Shown: positions 35,533 through 44,741 of the stretch, piece after piece
Layout of the letters: each line of letters starts with the position of its first letter
Position numbering within the stretch: the stretch's first letter is position 1
Assembly: GCF_900172295.1 (NCBI RefSeq)
Contig: NZ_FWFL01000009.1
Span: 62,001 to 126,000 of the forward strand
Direction: 5' to 3'
Source of the DNA: Roseovarius litorisediminis
Lineage (GTDB): Bacteria > Pseudomonadota > Alphaproteobacteria > Rhodobacterales > Rhodobacteraceae
Length of the DNA stretch: 64,000 nt
Notes under the pieces: generated by a model
What the model saw: only the letters and a program-made list of their open reading frames with translations
Database searches by the model: none
Told to the model about the DNA's origin: nothing
Made by a program: the position numbers and the translations under genes

Positions 35533-35981
35533 TGCTGGTTGTCGAAAAAGCCGACCCGCACGCAGCGCAGGCCACGGCGCTGTTGCGCGCCAGCCATGCG
35601 CTGATGGACGAGCTTTTCCCGGCTGACGACATTTACGCCCTGTCGATTGACGACCTGTGCGCCCCGGACATCCATTTCTTTGTGGCCCGCGAGGGCGACA
35701 GGGTTCTGGGCATCGGTGCGCTGGCCGAGCGCATTGGCTATGGCGAAGTGAAGTCGATGTTCACTGATCCAGGCGCCCGGGGCAAGGGTGTTGCGGCCGC
35801 GATCCTGCGTCAGATCGAAGATCAGGCGCGGGCGGTGGGTTTACCATTGTTGCGGCTTGAAACCGGAACACTGCTGGCGGCGGCGGTCAAGCTATATATG
35901 CGGCACGGCTTTACCGAATGCGCCCGGTTTGGCGACTATCAGCAAAACGAAACATCGTATTACATGGAAAAGACGTTGTGA
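35532..35981 (+). CDS. GNAT family N-acetyltransferase
   Basis: The 149-residue protein shows the GNAT acetyl-CoA site: VKSMFTDPGARGKGVAAAIL at about 75-94, with motif A R/G-x-x-G-x-G/A. LRLETGTLLAAAVKLYMRHGFTECARFGDY follows. It uses acetyl-CoA to acetylate an unknown amine. It overlaps the cobW stop by one base, so it is cotranscribed. No cobalamin-specific role can be inferred. Confidence 0.82.
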   Translation: MLVVEKADPHAAQATALLRASHALMDELFPADDIYALSIDDLCAPDIHFFVAREGDRVLGIGALAERIGYGEVKSMFTDPGARGKGVAAAILRQIEDQARAVGLPLLRLETGTLLAAAVKLYMRHGFTECARFGDYQQNETSYYMEKTL

Positions 35982-35983
35982 GG

Positions 35984-36157
35984 CTATTCGGGCGCTTTTT
36001 TGGTTTCTGCTTTGGCGGCAGCCTTCATCCGTTCCAGCAACTCGGCCTTGGAGGGGCGTTTGCCGAAGGGGTTTTTATCCGAACCCGGCTGGTTATGTTC
36101 GCTGTGACGCGGGGCGTTTTTGCCCATTTTCGGCGCGCCGGATGCTTTGTAATTCAT
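35984..36157 (-). CDS. Small basic protein, unknown function
   Basis: The 57-residue product is Lys-rich and probably disordered at first (NYKASGAPKMGKNAPRHSEHNQPG), then helical (KAELLERMKAAAKAETKKAPE). The sequence NPFGKRPSKAELLERMK is distinctive and looks conserved-gene-like. AAAGGG seven bases before this ATG supports it over a start 54 bases upstream. It is antisense to the GNAT-cobN gap and ends two bases from the GNAT stop. No function is recognised. Confidence 0.55.
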   Translation of the reverse strand: MNYKASGAPKMGKNAPRHSEHNQPGSDKNPFGKRPSKAELLERMKAAAKAETKKAPE

Positions 36158-36249
36158 GGGTTTGCCCTTTCGGCTTTGCGACAAATCTGCGGTCGCCTTT
36201 ATCCGGCTCATGCCCTAAACCGGGCTCGCAATCAAGTTAGGATCGCGTG

Positions 36250-39200
36250 ATGCATCTACTTGCCGCTACCCCGGGGAGCATCGATGACGGGAACGAACCC
36301 GTTGATCTGGGCCAGAGCCCGGCGGATGTGGTTGTCATTTCGGCAGCGGACACGGAACTGGCAGCACTGAGCGCTGCACGCGCAGAAATGGCAGGCCCCC
36401 CTGACCTGCGGCTGGGCAATCTTACCCATTTGCAGCATCCGATGTCGGTGGATCTGCATCTGGATAACTGCGCGACAAAATCCAGACTGGTGATCGCGCG
36501 CGTGCTGGGCGGTGTCGGCTATTGGAAATACGGCGCCGAGCAATATGCCGCGCGCTGCCATGAGGCGGGCGTGCCTTTGGCGCTGCTGCCCGGCGACGAC
36601 AAACCCGATGCGGAATTGCGTGAACTGTCGACGGTTTCCGATGAGGACTACGACGCGCTCTGGGCCTATATGGTTGAGGGCGGCCCCGAAAATTCTGCGA
36701 ATTTTCTGAGTTACGCGCGGGCGATGGTTGAGAATCTTGAAAAGCCAGCAGCCGCCAGCCCGCTATTGCGCGCAGGCGTCTATTGGCCGGGCGCAGGTGT
36801 GGCAGAACTGGCCGCTGCGCAGGCTGCATGGGTTGAGGGGCAGCCGGTGGTACCCCTGGTGTTTTACCGCGCACTGGTACAAGGCGCGGGACTGAATCCG
36901 ATTAACCGGCTGGTGAAATCGCTGCTGCGTACAGGGCTGAACCCCCTGCCCGTCTTTGTAGCGTCGCTGAAAGATCCGGTCTCGGTGGCCACGCTGGAGC
37001 ATTTGTTCAGCGCGGCATCGCCGTCGGTCATTCTGAACTGCACGGCCTTTGCCGTGGGCTCGCCTCATATGGAGGATGACAGCCCGATCAATCCCCTAGT
37101 GATGGCGGCGGCGCAAAAGGCCCCCGTGTTTCAGGTGGTTCTGGCCGGATCATCCGAAGAGGCCTGGGCCAGCGGGCTGAGCGGCCTGTCGGCGCGCGAC
37201 ATTGCGATGAACGTGGCGTTGCCCGAGGTCGACGGCCGGGTGCTGAGCCGTGCGGTCAGCTTCAAGGGCGAGGCCTATTTTGACGAGGCCACCGAATGCC
37301 CGATTGCCACCTATCGCGCGGTGGGCGACCGGGTGGAATTTGTCGCCAACCTGGCAGCGAACTGGGCGCGGCTGCGGCACAGGCCTGTAGGCGAGCGGCG
37401 CGTTGCGCTGGTGCTGGCGAATTACCCCAACAAGGACGGGCGGCTGGCCAACGGTGTGGGGCTGGATACGCCTGCGGCGACGGTGCATGTTTTGCGCCTG
37501 CTGGAAGAGGCAGGGTATCGGGTGACGGGCGCGCCCGCTGAGTCCGATGCGCTGATGCAGGCGGTGATGGCGGGGCCGACCAACTGGCTGACAGACCGGG
37601 CTGAGCGCCAGGGTGGCGTGAAAATGTCGATGGCCGAGTATCAGATCGACTATGGCCAACTGCCTTGGGAACTGCGCGAGGCGGTGGAAAGCCGCTGGGG
37701 CAGACCCGAGGCCGATCCGTTCTACACCCCGGGCGAGGTGGATTGCGGGCATTTCAGCCTGTCGGTGCTGGAGTTCGGCAATGTCGTCGTCGGCCTGCAA
37801 CCGGCACGCGGTTATAACATTGATCCGACCGATACCTATCATTCCCCCGATCTGGTGCCGCCGCATAACTATCTGGCGTTCTATTTCTGGCTGCGCCATC
37901 AGTTCCGCGCCGATGCGATTGTACACATGGGCAAGCATGGCAATCTGGAATGGCTGCCGGGCAAGGCGCTGGCCCTGAGCCAGTTGTGCTGGCCCGAGGC
38001 GGTACTGGGGCCGGTGCCGCATATCTATCCGTTTATCGTGAATGACCCCGGTGAAGGCACGCAGGCCAAGCGCCGGGCGCAGGCGGTGATCATCGACCAC
38101 CTGACGCCGCCGCTGACGCGCGCGGAAACCTACGGACCGCTGCGCGATCTTGAGGCGCTGGTGGATGAGTATTACGAGGCGGCAGGGGTTGATCCGCGCC
38201 GGATTGCCCATTTGCGGCGCGAGATCCTCACACTGACCTCGGCCACCGGGCTGGACAAGGATGTGGGCATGCACGGCACCGACGAGGATGGTGATCTGGC
38301 CAAGCTGGATGCCTATCTGTGCGATTTGAAAGAGGCGCAGATCCGCGACGGGCTGCATATCTTTGGCACATCGCCCGAAGGGGTGCAGGAACGTGACCTT
38401 GCCATTGCGCTTTTGCGTGTGCCGCGCGGCAACGGAAAGGGCAGCGATGCCTCGCTGATCCGCGCATTGGCGGCTGATTGTGATGTCGATATTGATCCTC
38501 TGGATTGTGACATGTCAGCACCTTATACAGGCCCGCACCACAAGTTTTTGAGTGCCGTCGACAGCGCAGGCTGGCGCAGCAATGGCGACACGGTGGAGCG
38601 GCTGGAAAAGCTGGCGCAGCTGGCAGTGGCGTGGCCCGAAACGCCCGAACACCTGCCCAATACGCGCCCGGTTCTGGAAGAGTTGCACAATGTGGTTTTG
38701 CCGACACTGCGGGCCTGTGGGCCGGACGAAGGAACGGGCCTTCTCACCGCCCTTGCAGGGCAATTCGTCGCCCCGGCGCCCTCCGGCGCGCCCACGCGGG
38801 GACGTTTGGACACGCTTCCAACGGGGCGGAATTTCTTTAGCGTCGACAGCCGCGCGGTGCCGACGCCGACGGCCTGGGCGTTGGGATGGAAGTCAGCCAA
38901 CCTGTTGATTGAAAAGCACCTGCAGACCCATGGCGACTGGCCACGAACAATGCTGCTGACGGCCTGGGGCACCGCGAATATGCGCACTGGTGGCGATGAT
39001 ATCGCGCAGGCCCTGGCGCTGATGGGGGTGAAGCCCAAATGGGATAGTGCCAATCGCCGGGTCACCGGGTTTGAAGTACTGCCGCAAGGCGTATTGGGGC
39101 GACCAAGGGTAGATGTAACGCTGCGCATTTCGGGGTTTTTCCGCGATGCCTTTCCACAGCTGATCGCGCTGGTGGATTCAGCGGCGCGCGCGGTGATGGC

Positions 39201-39969
39201 GCTGGACGAGCCTGAAGATCTGAACCCGGCGGCGGCGCGGGCGCGCAGCGAGGGCCCGCAGGCGCGGGTCTATGGCGCGAAACCCGGGGCTTACGGTGCA
39301 GGCCTGCAGGCAATGATCGACGAGCGGCTATGGGCGGACAAATCCGATCTGGCCGAAGCCTATCTGGAATGGGGCAGCTACGCCTATGGTGCCGGGGATG
39401 AGGGGCGTCGCGACCGCGCGGGGTTTGAAACCCGCCTGCGCGAGACCGAGGCGATTGTGCAGAACCAGGACAATCGCGAGCACGATATTCTGGACAGCGA
39501 CGATTATTACCAGTTCGAAGGCGGGGCCGCGGCGGCGGTGAGCACCCTGCAGGGCCGCGACCGGCCGATTTACCACAACGACCATTCGCGCCCCGAACGC
39601 CCGGTGATCCGCACGCTGGAGGACGAGATTGGCCGGGTGGTAAGGTCCCGTGTGGTGAACCCCAAGTGGATCGAAGGGGTCAAGCGGCACGGCTACAAGG
39701 GTGCCTTCGAGATGGCCGCGACAGTGGATTACCTCTTTGCCTTTGCCGCCACCACGGGCGCAGTGCGCGGACATCATTTCGATCTGGTCGAAGCGGCGTT
39801 TCTGGAAGATGATGATACGCGGGAGTTTATCGCTGAACACAATGCCCCGGCCCTGCGCGAGATGGCCGAGAGGCTGGCCGAGGCGATTGACCGTGGGCTT
39901 TGGATGCCACGCTCGAACTCGGCGCGGGCGCGGATTGAGGCGGCAAGGCGGGGGACGCCCCTACCCTGA
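36250..39969 (+). CDS. cobN: Cobaltochelatase subunit CobN
   Basis: CobN is the large subunit of the aerobic, ATP-dependent CobNST chelatase. It inserts Co(II) into hydrogenobyrinic acid a,c-diamide. The 1239-residue length fits the family. MGKHGNLEWLPGKALALS near residue 560 is the chelatase core motif shared with the magnesium chelatase H subunit. HNYLAFYFWLRHQFRADA lies before it, and EWGSYAYGAGDEG and QDNREHDILDSDDYYQFEGG near the end are CobN-specific. cobS and cobT are not in the window. An adjacent in-frame GTG lies one codon upstream. Confidence 0.96.
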   Translation: MHLLAATPGSIDDGNEPVDLGQSPADVVVISAADTELAALSAARAEMAGPPDLRLGNLTHLQHPMSVDLHLDNCATKSRLVIARVLGGVGYWKYGAEQYAARCHEAGVPLALLPGDDKPDAELRELSTVSDEDYDALWAYMVEGGPENSANFLSYARAMVENLEKPAAASPLLRAGVYWPGAGVAELAAAQAAWVEGQPVVPLVFYRALVQGAGLNPINRLVKSLLRTGLNPLPVFVASLKDPVSVATLEHLFSAASPSVILNCTAFAVGSPHMEDDSPINPLVMAAAQKAPVFQVVLAGSSEEAWASGLSGLSARDIAMNVALPEVDGRVLSRAVSFKGEAYFDEATECPIATYRAVGDRVEFVANLAANWARLRHRPVGERRVALVLANYPNKDGRLANGVGLDTPAATVHVLRLLEEAGYRVTGAPAESDALMQAVMAGPTNWLTDRAERQGGVKMSMAEYQIDYGQLPWELREAVESRWGRPEADPFYTPGEVDCGHFSLSVLEFGNVVVGLQPARGYNIDPTDTYHSPDLVPPHNYLAFYFWLRHQFRADAIVHMGKHGNLEWLPGKALALSQLCWPEAVLGPVPHIYPFIVNDPGEGTQAKRRAQAVIIDHLTPPLTRAETYGPLRDLEALVDEYYEAAGVDPRRIAHLRREILTLTSATGLDKDVGMHGTDEDGDLAKLDAYLCDLKEAQIRDGLHIFGTSPEGVQERDLAIALLRVPRGNGKGSDASLIRALAADCDVDIDPLDCDMSAPYTGPHHKFLSAVDSAGWRSNGDTVERLEKLAQLAVAWPETPEHLPNTRPVLEELHNVVLPTLRACGPDEGTGLLTALAGQFVAPAPSGAPTRGRLDTLPTGRNFFSVDSRAVPTPTAWALGWKSANLLIEKHLQTHGDWPRTMLLTAWGTANMRTGGDDIAQALALMGVKPKWDSANRRVTGFEVLPQGVLGRPRVDVTLRISGFFRDAFPQLIALVDSAARAVMALDEPEDLNPAAARARSEGPQARVYGAKPGAYGAGLQAMIDERLWADKSDLAEAYLEWGSYAYGAGDEGRRDRAGFETRLRETEAIVQNQDNREHDILDSDDYYQFEGGAAAAVSTLQGRDRPIYHNDHSRPERPVIRTLEDEIGRVVRSRVVNPKWIEGVKRHGYKGAFEMAATVDYLFAFAATTGAVRGHHFDLVEAAFLEDDDTREFIAEHNAPALREMAERLAEAIDRGLWMPRSNSARARIEAARRGTPLP
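36688..36706. repeat. 19-base palindrome inside cobN
   Basis: GAAAATTCTGCGAATTTTC, an eight-base inverted repeat with a TGC loop, is identical to the element after preA at 50158. Here it encodes Glu-Asn-Ser-Ala-Asn-Phe in frame. Confidence 0.7.
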
Positions 39970-39997
39970 CAGGCGGTGTCTCTAAGGGAGCCATGGG

Positions 39998-40519
39998 ATG
40001 ATGCGGCGATATACCCCCGAAGATGACCTTGCTGCGGTTCATAACCTGCTGACCCGGGCCTTTGCCTATATGGAGGGGCGGATTGATCCAGCCTCATCGC
40101 TCAGCCGGTTGGACACTGAAGGGATGAAGGCACTGGCGGCACATCGCGAGGTCTGGGTGATGGAAGAAGGCAACGGGCCGGTGGGTTGTATGGTTCTGAC
40201 GCCAAAAGACGATACGCTTTACCTGGGTAAACTGGCCGTGGATTACGCACAGCGCGGCAAAGGGCTGGCGCGGATTCTGGTGGATCAGGCGCTGCGGCGT
40301 GCGGGTGACCTGGGGCTGGACAGTGTGACACTGGAGACCCGGATCGAGTTGACAGAGAACCACGCGGCATTCACCGCCCTCGGGTTTCATAAAGCCGACG
40401 AAACTGCCCATCCCGGCTATGATCGCCCCACCAGCATCACCATGGTCCGCCCCCTTGGCACGGCGGGGAGGGCGGGTGGGCGGCGTGCCAAGCGGGCGGC
40501 ACGCAACAGGGAGATTTGA
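39998..40519 (+). CDS. GNAT family N-acetyltransferase
   Basis: The 173-residue protein has the GNAT core: LYLGKLAVDYAQRGKGLARILVDQALRRA at about 75-103 with the RGKGLA acetyl-CoA loop, and ALGFHKADETAHPGYDRPTSITMVRPL. AAGGGAG precedes the start. It is not closely similar to the GNAT after cobW. The last 20 residues are Gly/Arg-rich (RAGGRRAKRAARNRE), perhaps a read-out beyond the folded domain. It ends one base before the GFA gene. Confidence 0.8.
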   Translation: MMRRYTPEDDLAAVHNLLTRAFAYMEGRIDPASSLSRLDTEGMKALAAHREVWVMEEGNGPVGCMVLTPKDDTLYLGKLAVDYAQRGKGLARILVDQALRRAGDLGLDSVTLETRIELTENHAAFTALGFHKADETAHPGYDRPTSITMVRPLGTAGRAGGRRAKRAARNREI

Positions 40520-40520
40520 C

Positions 40521-40886
40521 ATGATGCGCAAGGGGCATTGCCTGTGCAAAGCCGTTACTTTCGCATTGAGCGGCGCGCATAACTGGGCCGGGCATTGCTA
40601 CTGCGAAAGTTGTCGAAGAGGCACAGGCGCGGCGGTGGTGACCTTTGTCGGTAACCCCAACGGGCAATGGCGCTGGACCGCTCAAGTGCCGGTCTGTTAC
40701 ACGTCCTCGCCCGGCAACCGGCGGTATTTCTGCGCAACCTGCGGTGCCTCGGTTGCTTACGGCAGTGACCGCTTCCCGGATGAAATGCATTTTCATGCTG
40801 CGCTGCTGGACGATCCCGAAGCGTTGACCCCGGATGAGCATTTCCACAAGCAAGAGCGGCTGGGCTGGCCCCTGGACCCGGATTAG
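40521..40886 (+). CDS. GFA (glutathione-dependent formaldehyde-activating-like) family protein
   Basis: This 121-residue protein has the zinc-binding pattern of the GFA/CENP-V domain: GHCLCKAVTF at 6-15, CYCESCRRGTGA near 33-44, and FCATCGASVAYG near 71-82. It matches the fold of the glutathione S-(hydroxymethyl) transferase family. Most members of this domain have no proven reaction. It follows the GNAT gene by one base, suggesting cotranscription. Confidence 0.85.
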   Translation: MMRKGHCLCKAVTFALSGAHNWAGHCYCESCRRGTGAAVVTFVGNPNGQWRWTAQVPVCYTSSPGNRRYFCATCGASVAYGSDRFPDEMHFHAALLDDPEALTPDEHFHKQERLGWPLDPD

Positions 40887-40991
40887 GCGGGTTGCCCGGG
40901 CAGATATGTTTTGCAGATTATTTAAGGTTCGGACGCGATTTTTATCAGGTCTGGAATAAACTGCGCGCCAACGTGAGAAGGAGCAGGCAGG

Positions 40992-41027
40992 ATGCCTCCG
41001 GCGGGAGTATTTTGGGGAAAAATGAAA
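40992..41027. repeat. Rhodobacterales-type intergenic element
   Basis: GCCTCCGGCGGGAGTATTTT followed by GGGGAAAAATGAAAGCAGGG is a sequence style seen after many genes in this order. The second half recurs at 56032-56062 (GAGTATTTATGGAAAAATG and AAAGTCAGGG). A GCCTCCGGCGGG hairpin is possible. Confidence 0.5.
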
Positions 41028-41046
41028 GCAGGGTTCCGGGCGCCCT

Positions 41047-41430
41047 TTAGAGGGCGGGCTCGCAGATCAGATCGCCAAAGCCCTCAAATACATGTTCGAA
41101 CTCGCAGTCGTATTCACCAGAGCGTGGCAGGGGCTGCAACGGGCCGCCGCAATCCAGCCGCGCCAGCAGGACCGCCTGGTCGCCATCAAGTTTGCGCGCC
41201 TTGCAGCCGCTGACCGCCTCGATCGCGGCGACACCGCGCGGGGCCACGGCGGCAAGACGCGGGGCCCATTCAGGAGTCAGGCGGATCGCCTGCGCCCGGG
41301 TGCCGTCAACACGGACGTCAAAGGTGCTTTTCCCGACGCTGATCCTGACCGGCCTGATGTCACGAAAATCAGGCCCGGGTGTGTTGCACCCCAGCAGAAG
41401 CCCTAAAGAGATTGCCATCACCACCCGCAT
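41047..41430 (-). CDS. Predicted lipoprotein, unknown function
   Basis: The 127-residue product starts with a short lipoprotein signal (VVMAISLGLLLGC), the lipobox LLLGC placing the lipid-bearing Cys at about 15. The mature part has four more Cys, two in SGCKARKLDGDQAVLLARLDCGGP and two in YDCEFEHVFEGFGDLICEP, which could form disulfides. It is opposite to its neighbours and about 110 bases from lrgA. I do not recognise a family. Confidence 0.6.
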   Translation of the reverse strand: MRVVMAISLGLLLGCNTPGPDFRDIRPVRISVGKSTFDVRVDGTRAQAIRLTPEWAPRLAAVAPRGVAAIEAVSGCKARKLDGDQAVLLARLDCGGPLQPLPRSGEYDCEFEHVFEGFGDLICEPAL

Positions 41431-41542
41431 CACGCCAGAGTGGCGCAGAGATGGTTAACAAGGGGTTACCGGGCGCGTAGCAGCCTTTGCAGCGCCCCGC
41501 CCGCGCCCTATGCTGCCGAGCAGCACACAAAAGGTAAAACCC

Positions 41543-41902
41543 ATGATCCTGAATCTTGCGCTGATACTTGGCTTTCAATTGACCGGCGAAGTGCTGGGGC
41601 GCGCACTGGCCCTGCCCGTCCCCGGCCCGGTTATCGGCATGGGCCTGTTGCTGGCGGCGTTCCTGCTGGTGCCTGGTCTGGCGGCCCGGATGCTTGTGAC
41701 CACGCAAGGACTGCTGGCGCATCTGTCGCTGCTTTTCGTCCCGGCGGGCGTTGGCGTGATCAGCCACGCCGAAGCGCTTGGCCAGACCGGACCCGCGCTG
41801 CTGACGGCCCTGGTTCTGAGCACCGCACTGGCGTTGGTGGCCGGCGCGCTGACTTTTGTCGGGCTTGCGCGGTTAACCGGGTCAAAGGGTACGGAGGCAT
41901 GA
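41543..41902 (+). CDS. lrgA: CidA/LrgA family protein
   Basis: The 119-residue protein has four hydrophobic helices. FQLTGEVLGRALALPVPGPVIGMGLLLAAF is the LrgA signature, and LLAHLSLLFVPAGVGVI follows. LrgA/CidA resemble holins and in other bacteria act with LrgB in cell-death control or in small-molecule (pyruvate, lactate, glycolate) transport. The ATG follows AAAAGG by a normal distance. Its stop overlaps the lrgB start. Confidence 0.87.
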   Translation: MILNLALILGFQLTGEVLGRALALPVPGPVIGMGLLLAAFLLVPGLAARMLVTTQGLLAHLSLLFVPAGVGVISHAEALGQTGPALLTALVLSTALALVAGALTFVGLARLTGSKGTEA

Positions 41903-42615
41903 CCGCCCTGCCCGACATCTGGTCCTATCTGAGCGAAGAGCCCCTGCTGTGGCTGACGGCCACGCTGGTGGCCTATCTGATTGGCGATGCGGCGTTTCGG
42001 GCCAGCCGGGGCAACCCGCTGGTCAATCCGGTACTGGTGGCGATGATCCTGCTGGGTGGCGTTCTGTGGGTCACGCAGACCCCGTACCAGACCTATTTCG
42101 AAGGGGCGCAGTTTGTGCATTTCATGCTGGGGCCCGCCACCGTGGCGCTGGCCGGACCGCTTTACAGCAACCTGCACCATGTACGCCGAACTTTGCTGCC
42201 GATGCTGGGGGCACTGGTGGTCGGATCGGTTGTCGCCGTGGCCTCGGCCCTGTGGATTGCGCAGGCCCTGGGGGTTGAAGGGGCACAACTGGCCTCGGTG
42301 GCACCGAAATCGACCACGGCACCTGTGGCCATTGGCATTTCTGAAAAACTGGGCGGATTGCCAACGCTGACCGCAGCACTGGTCATCCTGACGGGCATCA
42401 TCGGTGCGGTGATCGTGACGCCGCTGATGAACGCGCTGCGCATCCGCGACTGGCGCGCGCGCGGGTTTGCCGTGGGAGTGACCGCACACGGCATCGGCAC
42501 CGCACGCGCGTTTCAGGTGAACGAAACCGCCGGAGCCTTTGCGGGTATCGGCATGGGGCTCAATGCCTTGCTAACCGCCCTGATTGCGCCTTATGTGTTA
42601 TCCCTGTTCAACTAA
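41899..42615 (+). CDS. lrgB: CidB/LrgB family protein
   Basis: This 238-residue membrane protein is the LrgB partner. FMLGPATVALAGPLY is the family signature, and LASVAPKSTTAPVAIGISEKLGG with VTAHGIGTARAFQVNETAGAFAGIGMGL confirm it. About six to seven helices are predicted. LrgAB proteins regulate autolysis or move glycolate/pyruvate-like metabolites. It is translationally coupled to lrgA and followed after 18 bases by cobO, an unusual neighbour. Confidence 0.88.
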   Translation: MTALPDIWSYLSEEPLLWLTATLVAYLIGDAAFRASRGNPLVNPVLVAMILLGGVLWVTQTPYQTYFEGAQFVHFMLGPATVALAGPLYSNLHHVRRTLLPMLGALVVGSVVAVASALWIAQALGVEGAQLASVAPKSTTAPVAIGISEKLGGLPTLTAALVILTGIIGAVIVTPLMNALRIRDWRARGFAVGVTAHGIGTARAFQVNETAGAFAGIGMGLNALLTALIAPYVLSLFN

Positions 42616-42633
42616 TCCCGAAGGACACCAGCC

Positions 42634-43242
42634 ATGACCGACGACCCCGACCGCCACGCAATGAAGATGGCCAAGAAAAAGGCCGCCCGTGACAAGATCA
42701 TGGCCACCAAGACCGACGAAAAGGGCCTGATCATTGTGCATACCGGCAAGGGCAAGGGCAAATCCTCGGCCGCGTTCGGGATGATCTTTCGCTGTATCGC
42801 GCATGACATGAAATGTGCCGTGGTACAGTTTATCAAAGGCGGGATGAGCACGGGCGAGCGTGATATGATCCTTGATAAGTTTTCGGACACCTGCGCGTTT
42901 CACACCATGGGCGAAGGATTTACCTGGGAAACACAGGACCGCACCCGCGACACCGAGATGGCGCAGGCGGCCTGGGAAAAGGCCAAGGAGCTGATCCGGG
43001 ATGAAAGCAACAAGATGGTGCTGCTGGACGAGATCAACATCGCGCTGCGCTACGATTATCTGGACATCAACGATGTGGTAACGTTTCTGGCGGAAGAAAA
43101 ACCGCATATGACCCACGTCGTGCTGACCGGACGCAATGCCAAGGAAGAACTGATCGAAATTGCCGATCTTGTCACCGAAATGGAGCTGATCAAGCACCCG
43201 TTCCGCTCTGGCATCAAGGCACAGATCGGGGTCGAGTTTTAG
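42634..43242 (+). CDS. cobO: Cob(I)yrinic acid a,c-diamide adenosyltransferase
   Basis: CobO/BtuR adds the 5'-deoxyadenosyl group to cobalt(I) in the corrin using ATP. The 202-residue protein has the P-loop HTGKGKGKSSAAFG, VQFIKGGMSTGERDM, and LLDEINIALRYDYLD as Walker B, with VVLTGRNAKEELIEIADLVTEMELIKHPF at the end. All are typical of the CobO family. GAAGGA precedes the ATG. The last bases overlap the 3' end of the DUF4062 pseudogene on the other strand. Confidence 0.95.
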   Translation: MTDDPDRHAMKMAKKKAARDKIMATKTDEKGLIIVHTGKGKGKSSAAFGMIFRCIAHDMKCAVVQFIKGGMSTGERDMILDKFSDTCAFHTMGEGFTWETQDRTRDTEMAQAAWEKAKELIRDESNKMVLLDEINIALRYDYLDINDVVTFLAEEKPHMTHVVLTGRNAKEELIEIADLVTEMELIKHPFRSGIKAQIGVEF

Positions 43243-44318
43243 AATTCAACCGACTGGTTGCCTTGCTTGACAATCCAACGTCGAAAATCTTCGGAGAGCG
43301 CCCAAGGTGTTCTGCGAAGATAATCGTTCTTTCGCCCAAAAAGGAGTTCAGACATACTGCCATATGGCTCACCGGGCCTAAGCAATCCGGTGCCCTCAAG
43401 GGCCATGAAGAGAGGTTCAAGCGAGTGCTCATCGGTTGGCGCGCAAACAATACTGTTGGGCGTTCCTATTGGATGTGGTGAGGCAAGACCTTTCTTGACA
43501 GCACTCTCGAAATCCCGCCCAAAGAGAAACCCAAAACAAATTCGCTCCATTATCCATGAAGCTGGTTTTTGAAACGGTTCGCCTATTGGTTGATACAAAT
43601 ACTTATCAAAACCTTTTCGCACTTCAAGGTTTGGCTCCCGATCAAACGGCCACGAATCATTGATTTCGGCCCCTGAGAATTCGAATTTCTGAAGCTCAAC
43701 TTTGCCGCTTAATCCCTCAAGGATGGGTCTGAAATCCTTTTTTTCATGAACCGACAAATTTTCTCTAAGAAGGCGATTCTCTTCCATCAACTCACCTATC
43801 TTCAACCGAGAATCCTTATCAGAGATGTCACTCGCCTTTGCCCAACCAATCGCTGGTTTGCTTTTCTTGATCTCCAAGAGTGCGTAAGTGGCTTCTTTTC
43901 CCAGTTGATCAGGAGTTTCCTAAAAGGCTACCATCCTGCTTTCGCGCATTTTGTTTCTGAACGTTAAGAGTTTCGCGAGCTTACCATCGTCCTCGTCAGC
44001 AATACTTTTGGGGTCCTTATGCAGCAACCGAATTACCGGCTTACCGATCTCCACCGCATAATCATATTCCATCTCGGTATAGCTTAGCATCGTCCCAGGG
44101 TGGATTGACCCATACCGCCCCGCCGAGATGATGACGTAGTAATCCGACTGGTCGATCACCGTCTTGATGAACTCGAACTGTTCCTCATCCGCTGCGGGAA
44201 ACAATTCCATCCCAGCCGGAAAGCAATCGGCGCGCAACAGGGCCTGTGACACTTCCTGTCGGGCATTCTGCAAATCCTGAAATGTCGAACTGATGAAAAC
44301 CTGATACCGTTTGTCCAA
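43239..44318 (-). pseudogene. DUF4062 protein gene interrupted by one in-frame amber codon
   Basis: The first part (132 residues, TTG start) has the DUF4062 N-terminus [29 protein letters not shown]-like and [29 protein letters not shown] at 43922-43920 ends it after MVAF. The frame then continues without a shift through ETPDQLGKEATYALLEIKK and PAIGWAKASDI for a further 226 codons. Homologues usually read RMVxFW at this point, so a TGG-to-TAG change is likely. DUF4062 domains occur in proteins linked to signalling and defence, but no function is proven. The region is more A/T-rich than its neighbours, suggesting transfer. Readthrough cannot be excluded. Confidence 0.8.
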
Positions 44319-44390
44319 ATGCTTGCCCCATAGCGTTAATCTTCTTAAGTGTGGCGTAGATGCAGATCGAGATCAACCAAAGGAAGATCA

Positions 44391-44741
44391 ATGCCGAAAA
44401 CCCGCGTTTTGACCGAATTTGGCATGGGGACCTCTCTGCGCCGACAAGATTATACGCAAGCTGCGAAACGCGCGCTGCAGGACGCGCTGTGGCACAATTC
44501 GATCAACATGGCCGAGCTTTTCGGATTTCCCAAAGAGGCGATGCTGGTCGATGTTGAAATTGCGGTTCAGCAACCGGATCAGGTAGATACAACTGCGTTG
44601 AGCGATATCTTTCCCTATGGCCAGATCACTGTCACGGCCACCCATGGGGGTCTTGATATTCCGCGCCCCGACGGCAAACCGACGGTAATTGCCAATGCCG
44701 CGATCTCGGTTTCATTTGAGATGGAGCGTGCCGATGGCTGA
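44391..44741 (+). CDS. Lin0512 family protein, first copy
   Basis: The 116-residue protein starts KTRVLTEFGMGTSLRRQDYTQAAKRALQDALWHNSI. The EFGMGxxLxxxDYTxAAxRAxxDAxxHNS pattern marks the Lin0512 family of unknown function. AAGGAAG stands upstream. It overlaps the second copy by eight bases. The two proteins align along their length and probably form a hetero-oligomer, as an inference. No enzyme activity can be assigned. Confidence 0.75.
   Translation: MPKTRVLTEFGMGTSLRRQDYTQAAKRALQDALWHNSINMAELFGFPKEAMLVDVEIAVQQPDQVDTTALSDIFPYGQITVTATHGGLDIPRPDGKPTVIANAAISVSFEMERADG

Noticed and set aside
41440-42615. Long plus-strand frame of 391 codons reaching the lrgB stop
   Set aside because: The same frame becomes lrgB only from 41899. 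The upstream part is out of frame with lrgA and reads as low-complexity Arg/Gly/Ala sequence.
43239-43877. Separate 212-codon gene downstream of the DUF4062 fragment
   Set aside because: It would need an internal TTG start. It continues the DUF4062 frame directly after the amber codon, so it is better read as the second half of one broken gene.
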